This document shows, one piece after another, positions 21,060 through 33,389 of a stretch of DNA of 64,000 nt. Origin of the DNA: Stomorhina lunata (lineage: Eukaryota > Arthropoda > Insecta > Diptera > Rhiniidae); contig OW121741.1 in assembly GCA_933228675.1 (NCBI GenBank), forward strand, positions 41,464,580 to 41,528,579, read 5' to 3'. The position numbers and the translations under genes are program-made. Below the pieces are notes generated by a model. That model saw only the letters and a list, made by a program, of their open reading frames with translations, did not search any database and was not told the origin of the DNA. Position 1 is the stretch's first letter. Each line of letters begins with the position of its first letter.

Positions 21060-23475
21060 TATATCCACCATCAAAAAGAATGGGGGGTATATTGAGATTG
21101 TCATTCCGTTTGTAATTTTCTTAATATTGGCTCAAAAATCAAAAACGATATATATTCTGAATCCTTATGAAATTCTAAGACGATTGAGCGATGTCCGTCC
21201 GTCTGTCTGTCTGTCTGTCTGTCTGTTGAAATCACGATAACATCTAAACGAAAAGAGCTAGCTAACTAAAACTTAGCAAAAACATTCTTCATCTATAAGA
21301 AAATTTTGGTATTGAAATCAGACGAAATCGGTTCACATTTAACCATAGCTCCCGTATAACCTCGTCTAGGCTAATGGCTTATTTGCTAATAAATGACAAA
21401 TTATAACAGTTATGGCGACAAAATTTGGTATTTAGCAGTTTTACATAAGCACTAGGCAGCATATAAAATTTCATCGAAATCGGTTCACATTTAGCCATAG
21501 CTCCTATACAATAAACTTACGAAAACAGCCTAAATTTCACCTAAAATACACTTAAATGCCAATAAATCTAAAAGTATAACAGATATAAAAGTATAACAGA
21601 AAGTCTTATATCAATGCCAGCCAGTGTGCAAAATTGTGTCGCAATCGGTCACCATTTGACCTAGCTCCCATATAAAAAACTTACGAAAACACAAAAATTC
21701 AAAAATAAAAGGGGATTTATGTCCGTCTGTCCGTCAGATAAAATCGTAATAGCTCCTTAACTACAAGAGCTAGTAAGACTAAATTAAGCACAAGGAAGTC
21801 TTATGTCAATGCCAGCCAGTGTGCAAAATTTTGTCACAATCGGTCACCATTTGACCATAGCTCCCATATAAAAAACGTATGGAAACACAAAAATACATAA
21901 AGAAAAGGTTGTTTATGTCCATCAGTCCGTCAGATAAAAGCACAATAGCGCCTTAACAAAAAGAGCTAGAGGGACAAAATTTTACAAAAGTATTTTGGAT
22001 ATCTTGAAAAAGATGTGTGTTGAAAATGGACAAAATCGGTTAAAATTTAGTTAGAGCTCCCATATAACCCCGCCCCGGGAAACACATTAGTGCTGGTAAA
22101 TTGAATACAATTGTAATAGCTATGACGATTAAATTTAAAATATGGAAGTTTTATGCAATTTTTGATCAGTTTATCAAATTTTATCCATGTTTGACTTTAG
22201 CTTTCATATAAAAAACACTCACGGAAACCAAAAATTTTAGCAAAAGCCAGTTAAAAGCTATTAAATTAGAAACTATGATAGCTATAGCCACTAAATTTTG
22301 CAAGAATAAGCTCTATATATCTGTGGCAACATGGAAGAATAGCTTAAGTCAAAAATTAAAGTTTTGAGATATTATCAATTTTGTGTAATTTTTCTTCAGC
22401 TTAATTTCTCTGAATAATTTATGAATTAATATATTGGTAACATGTTTATTAGAGAAGAAGGATGAATATTTAAAAAAAATATTGTTAAACTCAGAAGATT
22501 TTACGTTTTTTCTACTTAAGCTCTTTTGGGAAACTGAAATGTGCGTTGAAATAGACCTTAAGTAACTTTAAGCGGTTATGTTTAAATAAAATTTAGATTT
22601 TGTGTAGTTTTATGTAAACATAAGTTGTTTGAAAAGAATGAATTTATTTTTCAAGATCAACATTTATACAGCTTAAGTGAAGTTAAGCGAAATCGTTATA
22701 TGATGAAAGAAAAATATGAATATGCACACAAAAATATGTGTACATAAGTTGTTTTGATCAATGCATTATTAATTCAAAAAACTTAAGCTAAAAAGTAAAC
22801 GTACATAACATTGACAAAAACCTGAATTTTTTAAAACTTACTAAACACTTTTAAGCGCTCTTGCTTCTGTAATGCAATAAATGCCCTAACTCAATTCTCT
22901 CTTATGTCGACTTAAGCTACTCTTCCATATTGCCACAGATATATTCCAGCCAGTGCGTAAATGTTTGTTACAATCGGTCAACATTTGACTATAATTCGTA
23001 TATATATAACTTCCCCTTTTTATATCTACAATCAAAAAGATTTGGAGGTACATTTATTATATTAAGATTGCACCTATGAAATTATATAGGCATCAATCAA
23101 TGTTCAGCCCAGACTTTATATATGATGAATGCACTAGGAACTCATAAAGAAATATATGGACCTGCCGTATTACTATTAACGTGTTTAGCCTATCTACATA
23201 TTAAGCACAACGAAAAGTATTTAACAACTTATTAATGTTAAACTATACCCGGTTATGAGACAGAATTTTGATCAAAGTAAATACCTTAAATGTTGAACTA
23301 TAAAGCTACGGCAACCGAATTTAGTCCAAAGGTTTTACCATCAATAGCAATTAGCTTAGCGATTTTTTCAGTTTTGGTCCAGATTTTGAATTAGCTGCAC
23401 CCTGTTTCTGAATTTAACACAACTTGATGGTGGGTATATAAGATTCGGCACAGCCGAATATAACACTCTTACTTG
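21060..23475 (+). mobile_element. Helentron/DINE-like element, family 1
   Basis: Starts TATATCCACCATCAAAAAGA and ends with the hairpin ATTCGGCACAGCCGAAT followed by 'ataacactcttacttg'. The GTCT microsatellite is at about 21195-21225. Non-coding. It is longer than other copies because a 618-bp MITE (22321-22938) sits inside it. Confidence 0.75.
22321..22938. mobile_element. MITE with 30-bp terminal inverted repeats
   Basis: Left end CTGTGGCAACATGGAAGAAT and following 10 bases pair with the right end (22909-22938) at 28 of 30 positions. It interrupts family 1 sequence that is continuous at 50236-50270; flanks are ATAT on both sides. The interior is AT-rich with many CTTAAG-type words and no ORF. 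The superfamily is undetermined. Confidence 0.75.
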
Positions 23476-23825
23476 TTTTTGCTGCAGTGTTGTTTTTTTA
23501 TTTTTTTTTTGTATTGAAACGAAAGTCTTTCAGTAAAAACAGACTCTAGTTAAAACAGCAGGAGCATGTGAAGAATCTCTTTAATATTTTAATGTTTTTC
23601 CTTTGCATCGCAGAAATGTTTCAATTCTTTCTTTCTTGCCTCTGAATGCACCTACTCCTCGTTTATGGCTGTAAGTAAAACGTATGTATGTTATAAAATT
23701 TTAAACGGCAGCAGCTCAAGTTATTCAATTATACTAGAGAATATTTTATGATTTTCTGATTTTACGTTTGCATTTTAAACACGCGCATTTACATCTTTTG
23801 GCCAGCAAAAAGTTGACTTAATTTT
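23476..23825. other. Unassigned spacer
   Basis: T-rich at the start, then ordinary AT-rich DNA with no recognised gene or repeat. Confidence 0.35.
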
Positions 23826-25231
23826 TATATCCACCATCAAAAGAAATGGGGGGTATATTAAGACTGTCATTGCGTTTATAGTTCTCATAATATTGGCTTA
23901 CTTAGCAAAAAGGATATGTATTCTGGATCCTTGCTAGTGATCTAGTAGAGAGTAAAGCAACAAAATTTAATAATATTTTTTCTTGGTAAAATTTGGTATT
24001 GAAATTAGGGTCAAAATTTCTCAAAAAAAATCAAAGTTGCAATTAGGTATTTCGATTTCTTTCAAACTTAGTAAAAGTTTAGTATTAGATATGAGTAATT
24101 TTTGTGCCAAAGAATTTTTGAAAATTTTCAAAATTCTGGGAACCACAGGGCACTAAACTTTGAGATAACTTAATATTTAAAATTGAATATCGCTGAGAAA
24201 TTTTAATCAATTTTGCTCAAATTTACAGGACTTTTAGATAATTTGTGTGTGTTTTAAACTAAATTAAGTCCAAAAATTTATTTTTAAAATTTGACCAAAA
24301 AAAAAGTCAAACAATTTTTTATTTCATTTTTTCACTCATAAGCAACCCTACGATTTATTTCTAATACTAATTTTATGACTCCTTGTCTTTTCGCTAAAAA
24401 AATGAAAAAAAAAATTATGGAGACTTTAAAATTGACGGAGATATTCCATTTTTAAGCCTGCAACGCATGTCATATTAATGTAACTCATACTCGTCTTTTG
24501 TCACGAGTTATAATAAATTATGTAAAGCGAAAGCTTTCTTCAAATCACTATTCAACGAAAACCAAAAATGTCTTCATGAGACCGTCACGCTGCGCCAGGG
24601 ATGCTGTGCGTCGCAGGCTTAAAAATGGAATATCTCCGTCAATTTTAAAGTCTCCATCAATTTTTCGTGAAAAAGAAGGAATCATAAAATTATTATTAGA
24701 AAAAAATCGGGATGCTAATGGGTGAAAAAATGAAATAAAAAATCTTTTGACTTTTCTTTTGGTCAAATTTTGAAAATAAATTTTTGGACTTAATTTAGTT
24801 TAAAACACACACAAATTATCTAAAAGTCCTGTAAATTTGAGCAAAATTGCTTAAAATGTCTCAGAGATATTAAATTTTAAAAATTAAGTTATCTCAAAAT
24901 TTTGTGCCCTGTGGTTCCCAGAATTTTGAAAATTTTCAAAAATCCTTTGCCACAAAAATTACTCATACCTAACACTAAACTGTTACCAAGTTTCAAAGAA
25001 ATCGAAATACCTAATAGCAACTTTGATTTTTTTGAGAAATTTTGACCCATTAGGCAACATCGAAATCGATCTAAATTTAAATTTACCCTTGGAAACCAAT
25101 TAAATGCGGATAAATATCAAATTATAATTTCTATGACGATATAATTGAATTCACAGAAGTTGTTTATGACTTTTGGAACGGCACGTAAAATCTTACGGGA
25201 ATTCAGTCCAAAAACCACGAAGCCTAAACAT
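23826..25231 (+). mobile_element. Diverged family 1 Helentron-like fragment, split by a foldback element
   Basis: Begins TTATATCCACCATCAAAAGA and keeps the family 1 order ('attttggtattgaaatta', then 'cgaaatcgatct', then 'gacgatataat'). The foldback element 24008-25048 interrupts it. The hairpin end is missing, and the 3.4-kb transposon at 25232 cuts into it. Confidence 0.6.
24008..25048. mobile_element. Foldback element, ~440-460 bp inverted arms
   Basis: 24008-24475 and 24612-25048 are long, imperfect inverted copies: the outer ends 'gggtcaaaatttctca' and 'tgagaaattttgaccc' pair, and so do the inner ends near 24465 and 24620. The loop (24476-24611) is non-coding. The flanks read ATTA on both sides, consistent with a 4-bp target duplication. 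No transposase is present, so this is a foldback/MITE-like element. Confidence 0.8.
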
Positions 25232-25827
25232 TAGACTGTCTCACTTTTTCACTTTTTTTGAAATTCCTTGATGAACATCGATTTTCTTAATCTATTTAAA
25301 AAACCATGAATTTTGATATATAACACTTAAATATTGGTGGCCGGGAACTGGTCTCTCAAATCGATTTTTTGTTTTTTTGGGAAAAATGCACCTTTTCAAA
25401 AAAATTCAAAAATCTTCTTTTAGTTATTTGCGCCTAATTTAAGCAATTTTTGACAGATTTTAATTTTAGTAAATTCATTTAAAAGCTGTTAAATTTCCTA
25501 AATTTTTTTAAAAGAAACATTTCCAGTTTCTTCTATGGTTTTTTATTTATAGCATCACAAACTCGGATTTTCTAATGCGAACTGAGAATTTTTTTTTAAT
25601 TTTTGCTTACTTTTTCTTTTATAGAAATTTACTGGTACAACATTTTTGTATTCTGTAAAAGCAGTGTGATTTTAAGCTGAAGATTTCGGTATAAATAACG
25701 CTGAAATTCTTTAAAGAAAAACTGCAGTTTTAGGAAAAGTTCCGATATGACTAAAATTATTTATTTCATTTTTTTTTAATTTCATAAATACATTAATATA
25801 TAATAAGAAGAAGTTAATATTGGTTTC

Positions 25828-28018
25828 TCATTTTTTCAAATTTGCTAAAACAGTACTTTTGTTGTAGTTTGGATGCATTTTGTGGAAATGTTCGATCACT
25901 TGAATCAAATCATTTTGCTCACTGTTTTCCATCACTAGCGTGTTGTTGACTGTTTTCAAAAGGCCAATTGCGGCCTCAGCAGGGTAGTTGACTACTGTTA
26001 AGTTAATTGCAAATTGTTGAATTTTTTTGAAATCTTCATTTTCATGCCAAGAAGAAGATGGACTGTGAATAAAGTCATAATGAGTTCCAGTGATATCGAA
26101 AAAAATTTTTGTATTTTCTGACACTAGGTCGACGATCTTGAGGTTGGCTTCTTTGGAAAAACACTTATAACGAAACAAGTTTTGCTGGTTCCTTGGATTA
26201 TTTAAAGCAGATGCCATTTCGTTCAATGTTTTTGGTGAATGCCTCGGATCAAAAAAAGATAAGCCAATTGCAATTTCGCTTAAATACCACAAGTGTCGTG
26301 ACATTATTTCTAAAGCAGCCTCTGCTACATAAAAATTTGTTTTGCTATATTCCTGGATTTGTTGTATCAACAAAATATCGTTCAAAGCGGCATTTGTTGC
26401 TAACGTGCACTTAAACCAATGCTCAACATATATTTTGACCAGAAAAATATTGAAATCAGTGAGACCACTTAACTCATCATCTAAATAAAGAAAAAAACTT
26501 TATTTAACTTTCGATGCTTCTAAAAAATTTTAACGTACCCGTTAATTTAAATTGGTTTCGAAATGCAAAAATCTTGAGGCTGTAAATACCGCGGGACATA
26601 AATCTAGCACGGTGCAGTGCTCCAGGAAGTCTTATTTTGATTTGTTTATTTTGGAAAGTTGTTTCACCCAAAAATATTAGACTCAGCTCCAAAAGCTCTG
26701 TATAATCTTTTCTTGGTGACCTTTGAATCGAAAGTTGGTTTTTTATCATGTTTTTGAGCTGTATTTGACTTTCTTTATCGATGCAAGAGGCTATTCTTGA
26801 ATTGCTGATGCCCGGCTCAATTTTTGAAAGATCTAGCGAGTTCCATTGCGACTTGAAATTCACGAAAAGACTTATGTCTGGTGATGTACTTTTTTCTTTC
26901 ATTGCCGAGCAATATACGCCAGACAACAGTACTTCCAGAACGTGATGTCTGCAAGCAAGGGTCAATATTTTTTCGCCGAACATATCACGTAATCTTTTGC
27001 ACGTTCCTGACTTTTCACCTGTATTGACACTTGTTGAATCAAAGCATATTCCTTTAATGAAAGGTTCAACTTTCCAATCATCAACGGTTTTTTTAATCGC
27101 CTGAAATTGCTCTTCGGCAGTGCCTTTCTTAATTTCAGCAACGCCCAATATTTTTGTGTTTGATCCATTTGTAAGAACCATTGCAAGCTTATCAATTTTA
27201 CCATCAACGCCATACCATTTTGGTAGGATTTTTCCATCCTAATGCAGAACAAAGAAGGCATCGGTTAAATTTGCGCAAAATGTGTTCTTCACATTATCCC
27301 GGATGTGACATCGCATGGATCTACGTTGTCTATGAATCGTTGCTGGTGAAACCACAACATCTTTTAGATCTATATCTAAATAATGAGCAGTCGACAAAAT
27401 TATATTTGCCGCATTTCTGCTGCTCAACCCTGCATGGTCTACGCTGGCAACAAGTTGCGGTGTTATTTTATTATTTTATTTATTCGATTTTGGCTGAAAC
27501 TTTGGAGGTTTATAGTCCAAATCTTCTTCGCTGAACGAATCACTAGACAAGGACTCATCATCAATAAGTAACTGCTGTTTTTCAGTTTTTTTACAAACAG
27601 TCTCATCAGCTGGTAAAGCACTTTTGGTCTTGCATACGACAAAATCAGAATCTAACCGTTTTAAAAAATCCACTTTGCGTTTCGACTCCTTATCACTTTT
27701 TCGTTTTGCATTGGCTTTTACTTTTTTGTAAGATGTATGAAATTTTTGTAGGTTTCTTGAAACATAACTTTTATTTTGTAAATTTGAAACTTTGCGAATA
27801 CTTCGCCATATGTCAAGAATTTCACCCGCAACAGTGAGAGATGCATTTTTCTTTAATTTTTTATCTTTTACTATCAAATAAAGTAATCTACCAAGTACAT
27901 CCCTTCCTGTGGGAATTTTACTTCTTGACATAAAACTGTTCGGAACTAAGAGAAAAATTTTCGGAAATGAAATAACTAATTCACCGCATTCATTTAAGTA
28001 TACAAACCCACTATCCAA
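25828..28018 (-). pseudogene. hAT-like transposase gene with one intron and two nonsense codons
   Basis: Main segments on the minus strand: 28018-27476 (lysine-rich, SRSKIPTGRDVLGRLLYLI); 27475-27239 (SSRNAANIILSTAHYLDIDL); 27238-26539 (KGICFDSTSVNTGEKSGTCK, LTLACRHHVLEVLL, ending FRNQFKLTG); 26480-25828 (HLWYLSEIAIGLSFFDPRHS, NYPAEAAIGLLKTV). Segments 1-3 are in one frame, broken only by a TAA at about 27476 and a TAG at about 27239. A 58-nt intron (26481-26538, GTACGT...TTTATTTAG) joins segment 3 to 4 in frame. The N-terminus is uncertain; an ATG-started short exon near 28168 is possible. Recently inactivated, or two substitutions from an open frame; family not recognised with certainty. 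Confidence 0.7.
26481..26538 (-). other. 58-nt intron in transposase gene
   Basis: Donor G|GTACGT and acceptor TTTCTTTATTTAG|AT on the minus strand. Removing it joins ...FKLTG to DDELSGLTDFNIF in an open frame that continues to 25828. Without removal the frame stops at 26504. Confidence 0.7.
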
Positions 28019-28659
28019 AGCTGAAGTTCGTTATTTTTGATTGCAGACATCTCTTAAATCAAAATGCAAATTATAAGAAACAATTTTAAACAAGCAGTGT
28101 CGTAAAAATTTTTCGCTGCACTGAAGCGACTAATTTTCCTTTTTAGTCTATTTTGACACATTTTCATTATGGCTCCTACGATTTTATTTTAATAAACAAC
28201 AGATATATTTAACATACTGCGTTTACAGAATACAAAAATGTTGCACCAGTAAATTTCTATAAAAGAAAAAGTAAGCAAAAATTAAAAAAAAATTCTCAGT
28301 TCGCATTAGAAAATCCGAGTTTGTGATGCTATAAATAAAAAACCATAGAAGAAACTGGAAATGTTTCTTTTAAAAAAAATTCGGAAATTTAACAAGCTTT
28401 TAAATGAATTTACTAAAATTAAAATCTGTCAAAAATTGCTTAAATTAGGCGCAAATAACTAAAAGAAGATTTTTGAATTTTTTTGAAAAGGTGAATTTTT
28501 CCCAAAAAAACAAAAAATCGATTTGAGAGACCAGTTCCCGGCCACCAATATTTAAGTGTTATATATCAAAATTCATGGTTTTTTAAGTTGATTAAGAAAA
28601 TCGATGTTCATCAAGAAATTTCAAAAAAAGTGAAAAAAGTGAGACAGTCTACTAAACAT

Positions 28660-28844
28660 GTACTCCATTTTGCTTGCTAATATATCGTGTTATACATTTC
28701 GTGGTTTCAAAAGTATAGAACTGGAATTCGACATCTGTTAAACTAAGTTGTTAAACCAATTTTTTTCTTTTTAGCCTGACATTGAAGTTTTCCCTGCCAG
28801 TTGCCAGGGTGCAGCAAATTCAAAATGTTGACACAATTCGAAAA
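28660..28844. other. Spacer with dispersed 60-bp repeat and family 1 scrap
   Basis: 28710-28770 matches 51595-51656 and, inverted, 20314-20385. 28807-28843 matches a short internal family 1 segment (agggtgcagc...aattc). Confidence 0.5.
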
Positions 28845-30834
28845 CAAGTAAGAGTGGTATATTCGGCTTTGCCGAATCTTGGATACCCTTCACCAATGGC
28901 GTTGCAAAAGTACTTTATGTAATTCCTAGCAAAATTTGGTTATACTAGTATTATATGCAAAGAGTCTTTAAAATTAAGAGTCGGAAAAAGAAAAGCTTTT
29001 CGGTGGCGTCATCATCTAGATGCCCAGTGTGCGTTGTGCACTTTAATTCGTACGAATTATCCAACTAGTAAAAGTTCTTGATTAGTTATGTAAAACTCTG
29101 AAGTTAGCGGACTGATTTAGGTCAAAGCTTTAACAATGATAAGCCTTAAAATTATAGGGTATACACTCTTAGTTTTAGATACATACGTGAAATATATAGC
29201 TTTTGAATGGATGGATAACAGCTTTGTCGGAAAAGTTATTTAAGATTTACTAATTAATCTGAAGTTAGTTAATTAATTAAAATGAACACTTCATCAATAA
29301 TATTTGGGATGTATTGTTCTTTCGATCTGTCCGATGGATGTTTGGAAAGTTTTGCTCAAGTTCCTTGTGCAATTTTAATGTGATTTAATTTATCAGCATT
29401 AAATCGATTCCCGGTCGGGGTTATATGGGAGATTTCACTAAATGTGAATAGAGCTCGCCCATTTTCAATATTGAACTTTTCAAGAGATCAGAAATACTTT
29501 TGTCAAATGTTGTCCCTCTAGAAAGTTTATTTTAGGCGCTATCGCCCTGAATATCAATATTGTACAACGTCTTTATACAAAATGTCATCATCGTATCTTA
29601 GGCGAAGTTATACGGGATCAATTGTCAAACGTGAACGGATTTCTCCCAATTGCAATTAAAAAATTTAAATTTTCGTTGATATGTGAGATACTTACATACA
29701 TATGTAGGTTTTAACCGGATATCATGTAGTTAGCTGCATTTTTGTACTTCCTAGGAAGATTACCTATAATTTGATATATAATACATTCTCAAATGTTATC
29801 ATAGTGTTAAAATCAGATTTGTGGAGCTCCTGGATTTTACACAAAATTTTAGGATATTGTCCCACCCTGAATTTTATCATTGTCGATTAAAACACCATCG
29901 CTTAAACGCTAAATTATATCTACCACAAATTACCGAATGCATCAGGATTTAGGTAATCCCCTGCGAAGGACGCTAGTAAATTTCATCAAAATAAACACCT
30001 GAGATATCGACAAAACAGGAGCTCCAAAAACTACAACTACAACAGAAAAAATTACAGACAGGTAGACGGACGGACAAAAAAACAGACGGACGGACGGACA
30101 AACAAACAGACGGACGGACAGACAGACAGACAGACAAACAGACGGACGGACGGACGGAGGTCGCGAAATCGATTCTCCTGCCGATTCTGAGTTGATCGGT
30201 ACAATTTGAATGGTATTCGTAATCAGATTTGTGGAGTATAGATTTTAAAAAATCCTCACACAAAGAACGATGTCAAATTTCATCACAATCGGTCCATAAA
30301 CACCTGAGATATCGCTAAAACAATACTTACAAAATGTAAACAAAATTTCTTAGACACGTACTTTGGGCAATTTGCTGTACATCAAATGTAGTGTTAAGGC
30401 GATATCTCAATTGTTTATGGACCGCTTTTGATAAAATTTAATAACGTGCTTGGCGGGGGAATTTCCTAAAATCTTATATAAAATTTATGTAGGTCCGTGC
30501 TAAAGGAGGATGGTTTTTCCTATTTCTGCATTTCATTTTTTCAACAAACATTCTCTAATGCGAACTTTGGGCAATTTGCGATACATCAAATTCAGTGTTT
30601 TGTCGATATCTCAGTTGTTTATGGACCGATTTTGATAAAATTTTACAGAGTGCTTTGGGAAACTATTTCCTACAATCTGATATATAACGTATTATCACAT
30701 GTACACCAGGAGTATCTTTTTTCTCTTGTTATTTAAAAGTGCGTTTCAATAAAAAATTTTAAAATTTTCGTATAATTTTTGGATTTTTTTCGATATTTTC
30801 GGTGTTTATAAACCGATTTTAATGAAATTTAATC
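28845..30834 (-). mobile_element. Helentron/DINE-like element, family 3, truncated
   Basis: Starts CAAGTAAGAGTGGTATATTC with hairpin ATTCGGC-TTT-GCCGAAT, then GGATACCCTTCACCAATGGC. It carries a long GACG/GACA microsatellite (30055-30160). It matches 44368-46916 in reverse along most of its length, but stops at 30834 before the 5' end. No protein coding. Confidence 0.75.
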
Positions 30835-31022
30835 CTAACTAAATTAGTCATGATTATATTATTCTTGATTAAATTAATCCTAACTAAATTAATCATGATT
30901 ATATTATTCATGATTAAATTAGTTTCATTAATAAGTAATAATTTAGTCGTGATTAAAAAAATTAAAATTAATCGTATGTCATAAGTTTCATTGTGCAGAA
31001 TAATTTTCATATTTGTAAAATA
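30835..31022. repeat. AT-rich 45-bp direct repeat
   Basis: The block starting 'aatcctaactaaatta' at 30831 repeats at 30876, a 45-bp period, within DNA rich in ATTAATC/GATTAAT words. Similar words reappear on the far side of the next element (32515-32630). Confidence 0.5.
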
Positions 31023-32339
31023 TAAAACTACCCAGTAAAACTTTTCATTACCAAATAATGAGTTAAACAGTTAAATTATGGAATACGAACTACTTACTCA
31101 TTCGCTGTTTAAGTCATTACATTAACATGGGGATGTCATTGGAGGCAAGTACTTACCAATTGCAGAAAAGTAATGACTTGGGTAAGCAATTTGAAAGCAA
31201 CAACAACAACAGCAACAACTTTTTTGTTGTTGTTTTATTAAAAACATATATTTTTAAACGAAATACAAAATTTTTTTTATGATCCCATGGGGGCTCGAAC
31301 CCAGACCCTCCGACTGCTAGGCAGAGACTCTTCCACTGAGCTACTTCATATGTTGAAAACTTAGCTGGTTATAATTAATATAAACAATTTTTATTTTTAG
31401 ATCCAAAATCATGTGAAAATAACTTTGTTTTTCCCTGCATTTTTTTGCTTTGTTGTAATTTTTGGAAAAAATATTTTTATACGATTTTTTGTAATTATTT
31501 TAAAACTTTTTTAAAATTATTTTAAAACTTAAACAATTTAAATCTTCTTTTTTGTATAAGTTTTTACATTATATTGACCTTTACTTACTTAAATGTTACA
31601 ACCTGTTAAGGTCAAAGTCCGAACATATTTTAGAATTCCATGGATTACGATCTTGTGCAAATATTCTCCAATTTTATAGGCCAAGCTTTGAAAAATGTTC
31701 CTCTACTTGGTCTTTCTATCGAAGTTTCGGACATCCTCCTCTAATATTAGGTAGTGGGACATTTCAATTCTAATTTTATCCTCTTCATTGTATTTTTTTT
31801 TCAAGAGAGGGTTACTAGCCCGTAATCCTTACCCATTTTTATCGATCTTATGGGACAACTCTCGGAACATGTTAACTCACTATATTAATGGGTGTTAAAC
31901 TAGCTCCCCGGGTGATACCATGAGGAGGTGTGTGTGCACAGTTGAGATGAAGGATGACCCAGATATGTTGGGCTTACCAAGTTAAGACCAATGAGAATCG
32001 TGTTTGGTATTCAACATCCCCTACATAATCAAAATTGACTCATGATGGTATTTTTTCATTAACGTGAGTTAGTTTTACAAATGTTTTTTACAGAAGATAA
32101 TATTTAAGTTCTTAAAATTCAAAAATCATTTAAAAAGACTCTTTTAATAAAAAAAACTAAAAAAATTGTTGCCCTTGGTGGGATTTGAACTGGGGCCATT
32201 CAGTTTAAATTACCATCTTAATTAGAAATAAGTACTTCTGTAATAACTTATTATTTTTTCGGATGGTATGTTGTAGTCGTTACAAGGTAACCAGTTATCA
32301 GAGTACTTGCCATTACCAAAGTTTTGCTGGGTAGTTTTA
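31023..32339. mobile_element. TIR element with tRNA-like segment
   Basis: Ends TAAAACTACCCAGTAAAACT and the inverted AAGTTTTGCTGGGTAGTTTTA. The interior (31380-31625) matches 54425-54715 in reverse. 31283-31348 is a tRNA-like sequence on the minus strand, and 32170-32195 another B-box-like run. No transposase; target duplication not clear. Confidence 0.5.
31283..31348 (-). repeat. tRNA-Ala(AGC)-like sequence
   Basis: Minus-strand reading contains TAGCTCAGTGGAAGAG (A-box/D-arm) and GGTTCGAGCCC (B-box). The anticodon loop is CTAGCAG, which puts AGC in the anticodon place. The anticodon stem has a mismatch and no acceptor stem pairs, so I call it a tRNA-derived relic, not a functional tRNA. Confidence 0.5.
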
Positions 32340-32989
32340 ATTTTTTGATTTTTGAAAGTTAAAAACACAGAAACTAAAAACTATTATATTGTTTCGTTGG
32401 CTTTTTGGTTTGCTTTCTTCCCCTGTACTTTTATGACTTCAATCAATGAATTAACCTGTCCGCGAACTCCACCTCCAAATGAAGCCAAAAGTGTACCTTA
32501 TTTTTTAGTTTTGACTAACGATTAATGATTACGACTAATTAATCGAAATAAATTCATATGATTACAACTAAATATTTTTAGTTGTTAATCACAATAAATT
32601 TTTTAATCGTTAGTTTTAAGTCATCAATCGAACTGACATTTTGACAACTCTGGCAATATCTCAAAAACTGCTTTTTGCAAAAAATAACTTTTATGTTGTG
32701 GAAATTATGAATTCTGTTAAAAGATAACGCTATTTTTAGGTTACATACGAAAATGACATTTTTAATAGTTAAAACTTATAAATATGGTTTGGCAATGTTC
32801 CACAACTTTATTCAGGAGTATTTGGTCTAATTTTTTTCTGAATATACCAACATCGAAAAAGATCCAAATAAAATGTATTTGATACATTTGTAAGCAGGGA
32901 CCGTTACAATTATGACATTTATAATAAAAATCAAAATATAATTGTTATTTTACGATTTTTATTTTTTTTATTTTATGATTTTTATTTTT
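32340..32989. other. AT-rich spacer
   Basis: Rich in AATTAATC/GATTAAT words (32515-32630), then T-rich. No gene seen. Confidence 0.4.
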
Positions 32990-33345
32990 TTTTGTGTCAA
33001 ATATATTTGTCAAATTCTGACAAATATTTTTTTTGCCAAAAATATTTGTCAAAAATTGATTTTTATTTTATTTGTCAAAAATATTTGTCAAGATCTGACA
33101 AATATTTTTTTGGCAAAAATATTTGTCAAGATCTGACAAATATTTTTTTTTGGCAAAAATATTTGTCAAAAATTGATTTTTATTTTATTTGTCAAAAATA
33201 TTTGTCAAGGTCTGACAAATACTTTTTTTGGCAAAACTATTTGTCAAGATCTGATTTTTACTTATTTTTAACGGAAATAATTGTTATTCTGATTAAATTT
33301 TTTTGTCAAAAATATTTGTCAAATAAGAAACGCAAAAATAAAAAA
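32990..33345. repeat. Tandem/palindromic ATATTTGTCA repeats
   Basis: Repeated blocks of 'aaaatatttgtca' alternate with the inverse 'tgacaaatattttt', often joined by 'agatc' or 'aaaattga'. They give eight or more copies over 350 bp, with local palindromes centred on AGATCT-like joins. The open reading through it is a repeat artefact. Confidence 0.75.
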
Positions 33346-33389
33346 TCAATACAGAATTTAAAAAAAATTTTAAAATTTCAATAAAAATT

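Larger units (their letters stand above)
25232..28651 (-). mobile_element. 3.4-kb hAT-like DNA transposon with 8-bp TSD
   Basis: Ends TAGACTGTCTCAC and GTGAGACAGTCTA with inverted similarity that continues for more than 150 bp inward (for example 'ggtggccgggaactggtctc' near 25338, inverted near 28525). The whole is flanked by CTAAACAT at 25224-25231 and 28652-28659. The minus strand carries a transposase-like gene (25828-28018). The 8-bp duplication and a CxxH motif after an aspartate block suggest the hAT superfamily; P-like elements also make 8-bp duplications. Confidence 0.8.

Noticed and set aside
31283..31348. Functional tRNA-Ala gene
   Set aside because: A and B boxes present, but the acceptor stem does not pair and the anticodon stem has a mismatch.
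32942..33384. Plus-strand frame of 130 codons with repeated KYLSKI/CQKYLS
   Set aside because: Translation of the ATATTTGTCA tandem/palindromic repeats.
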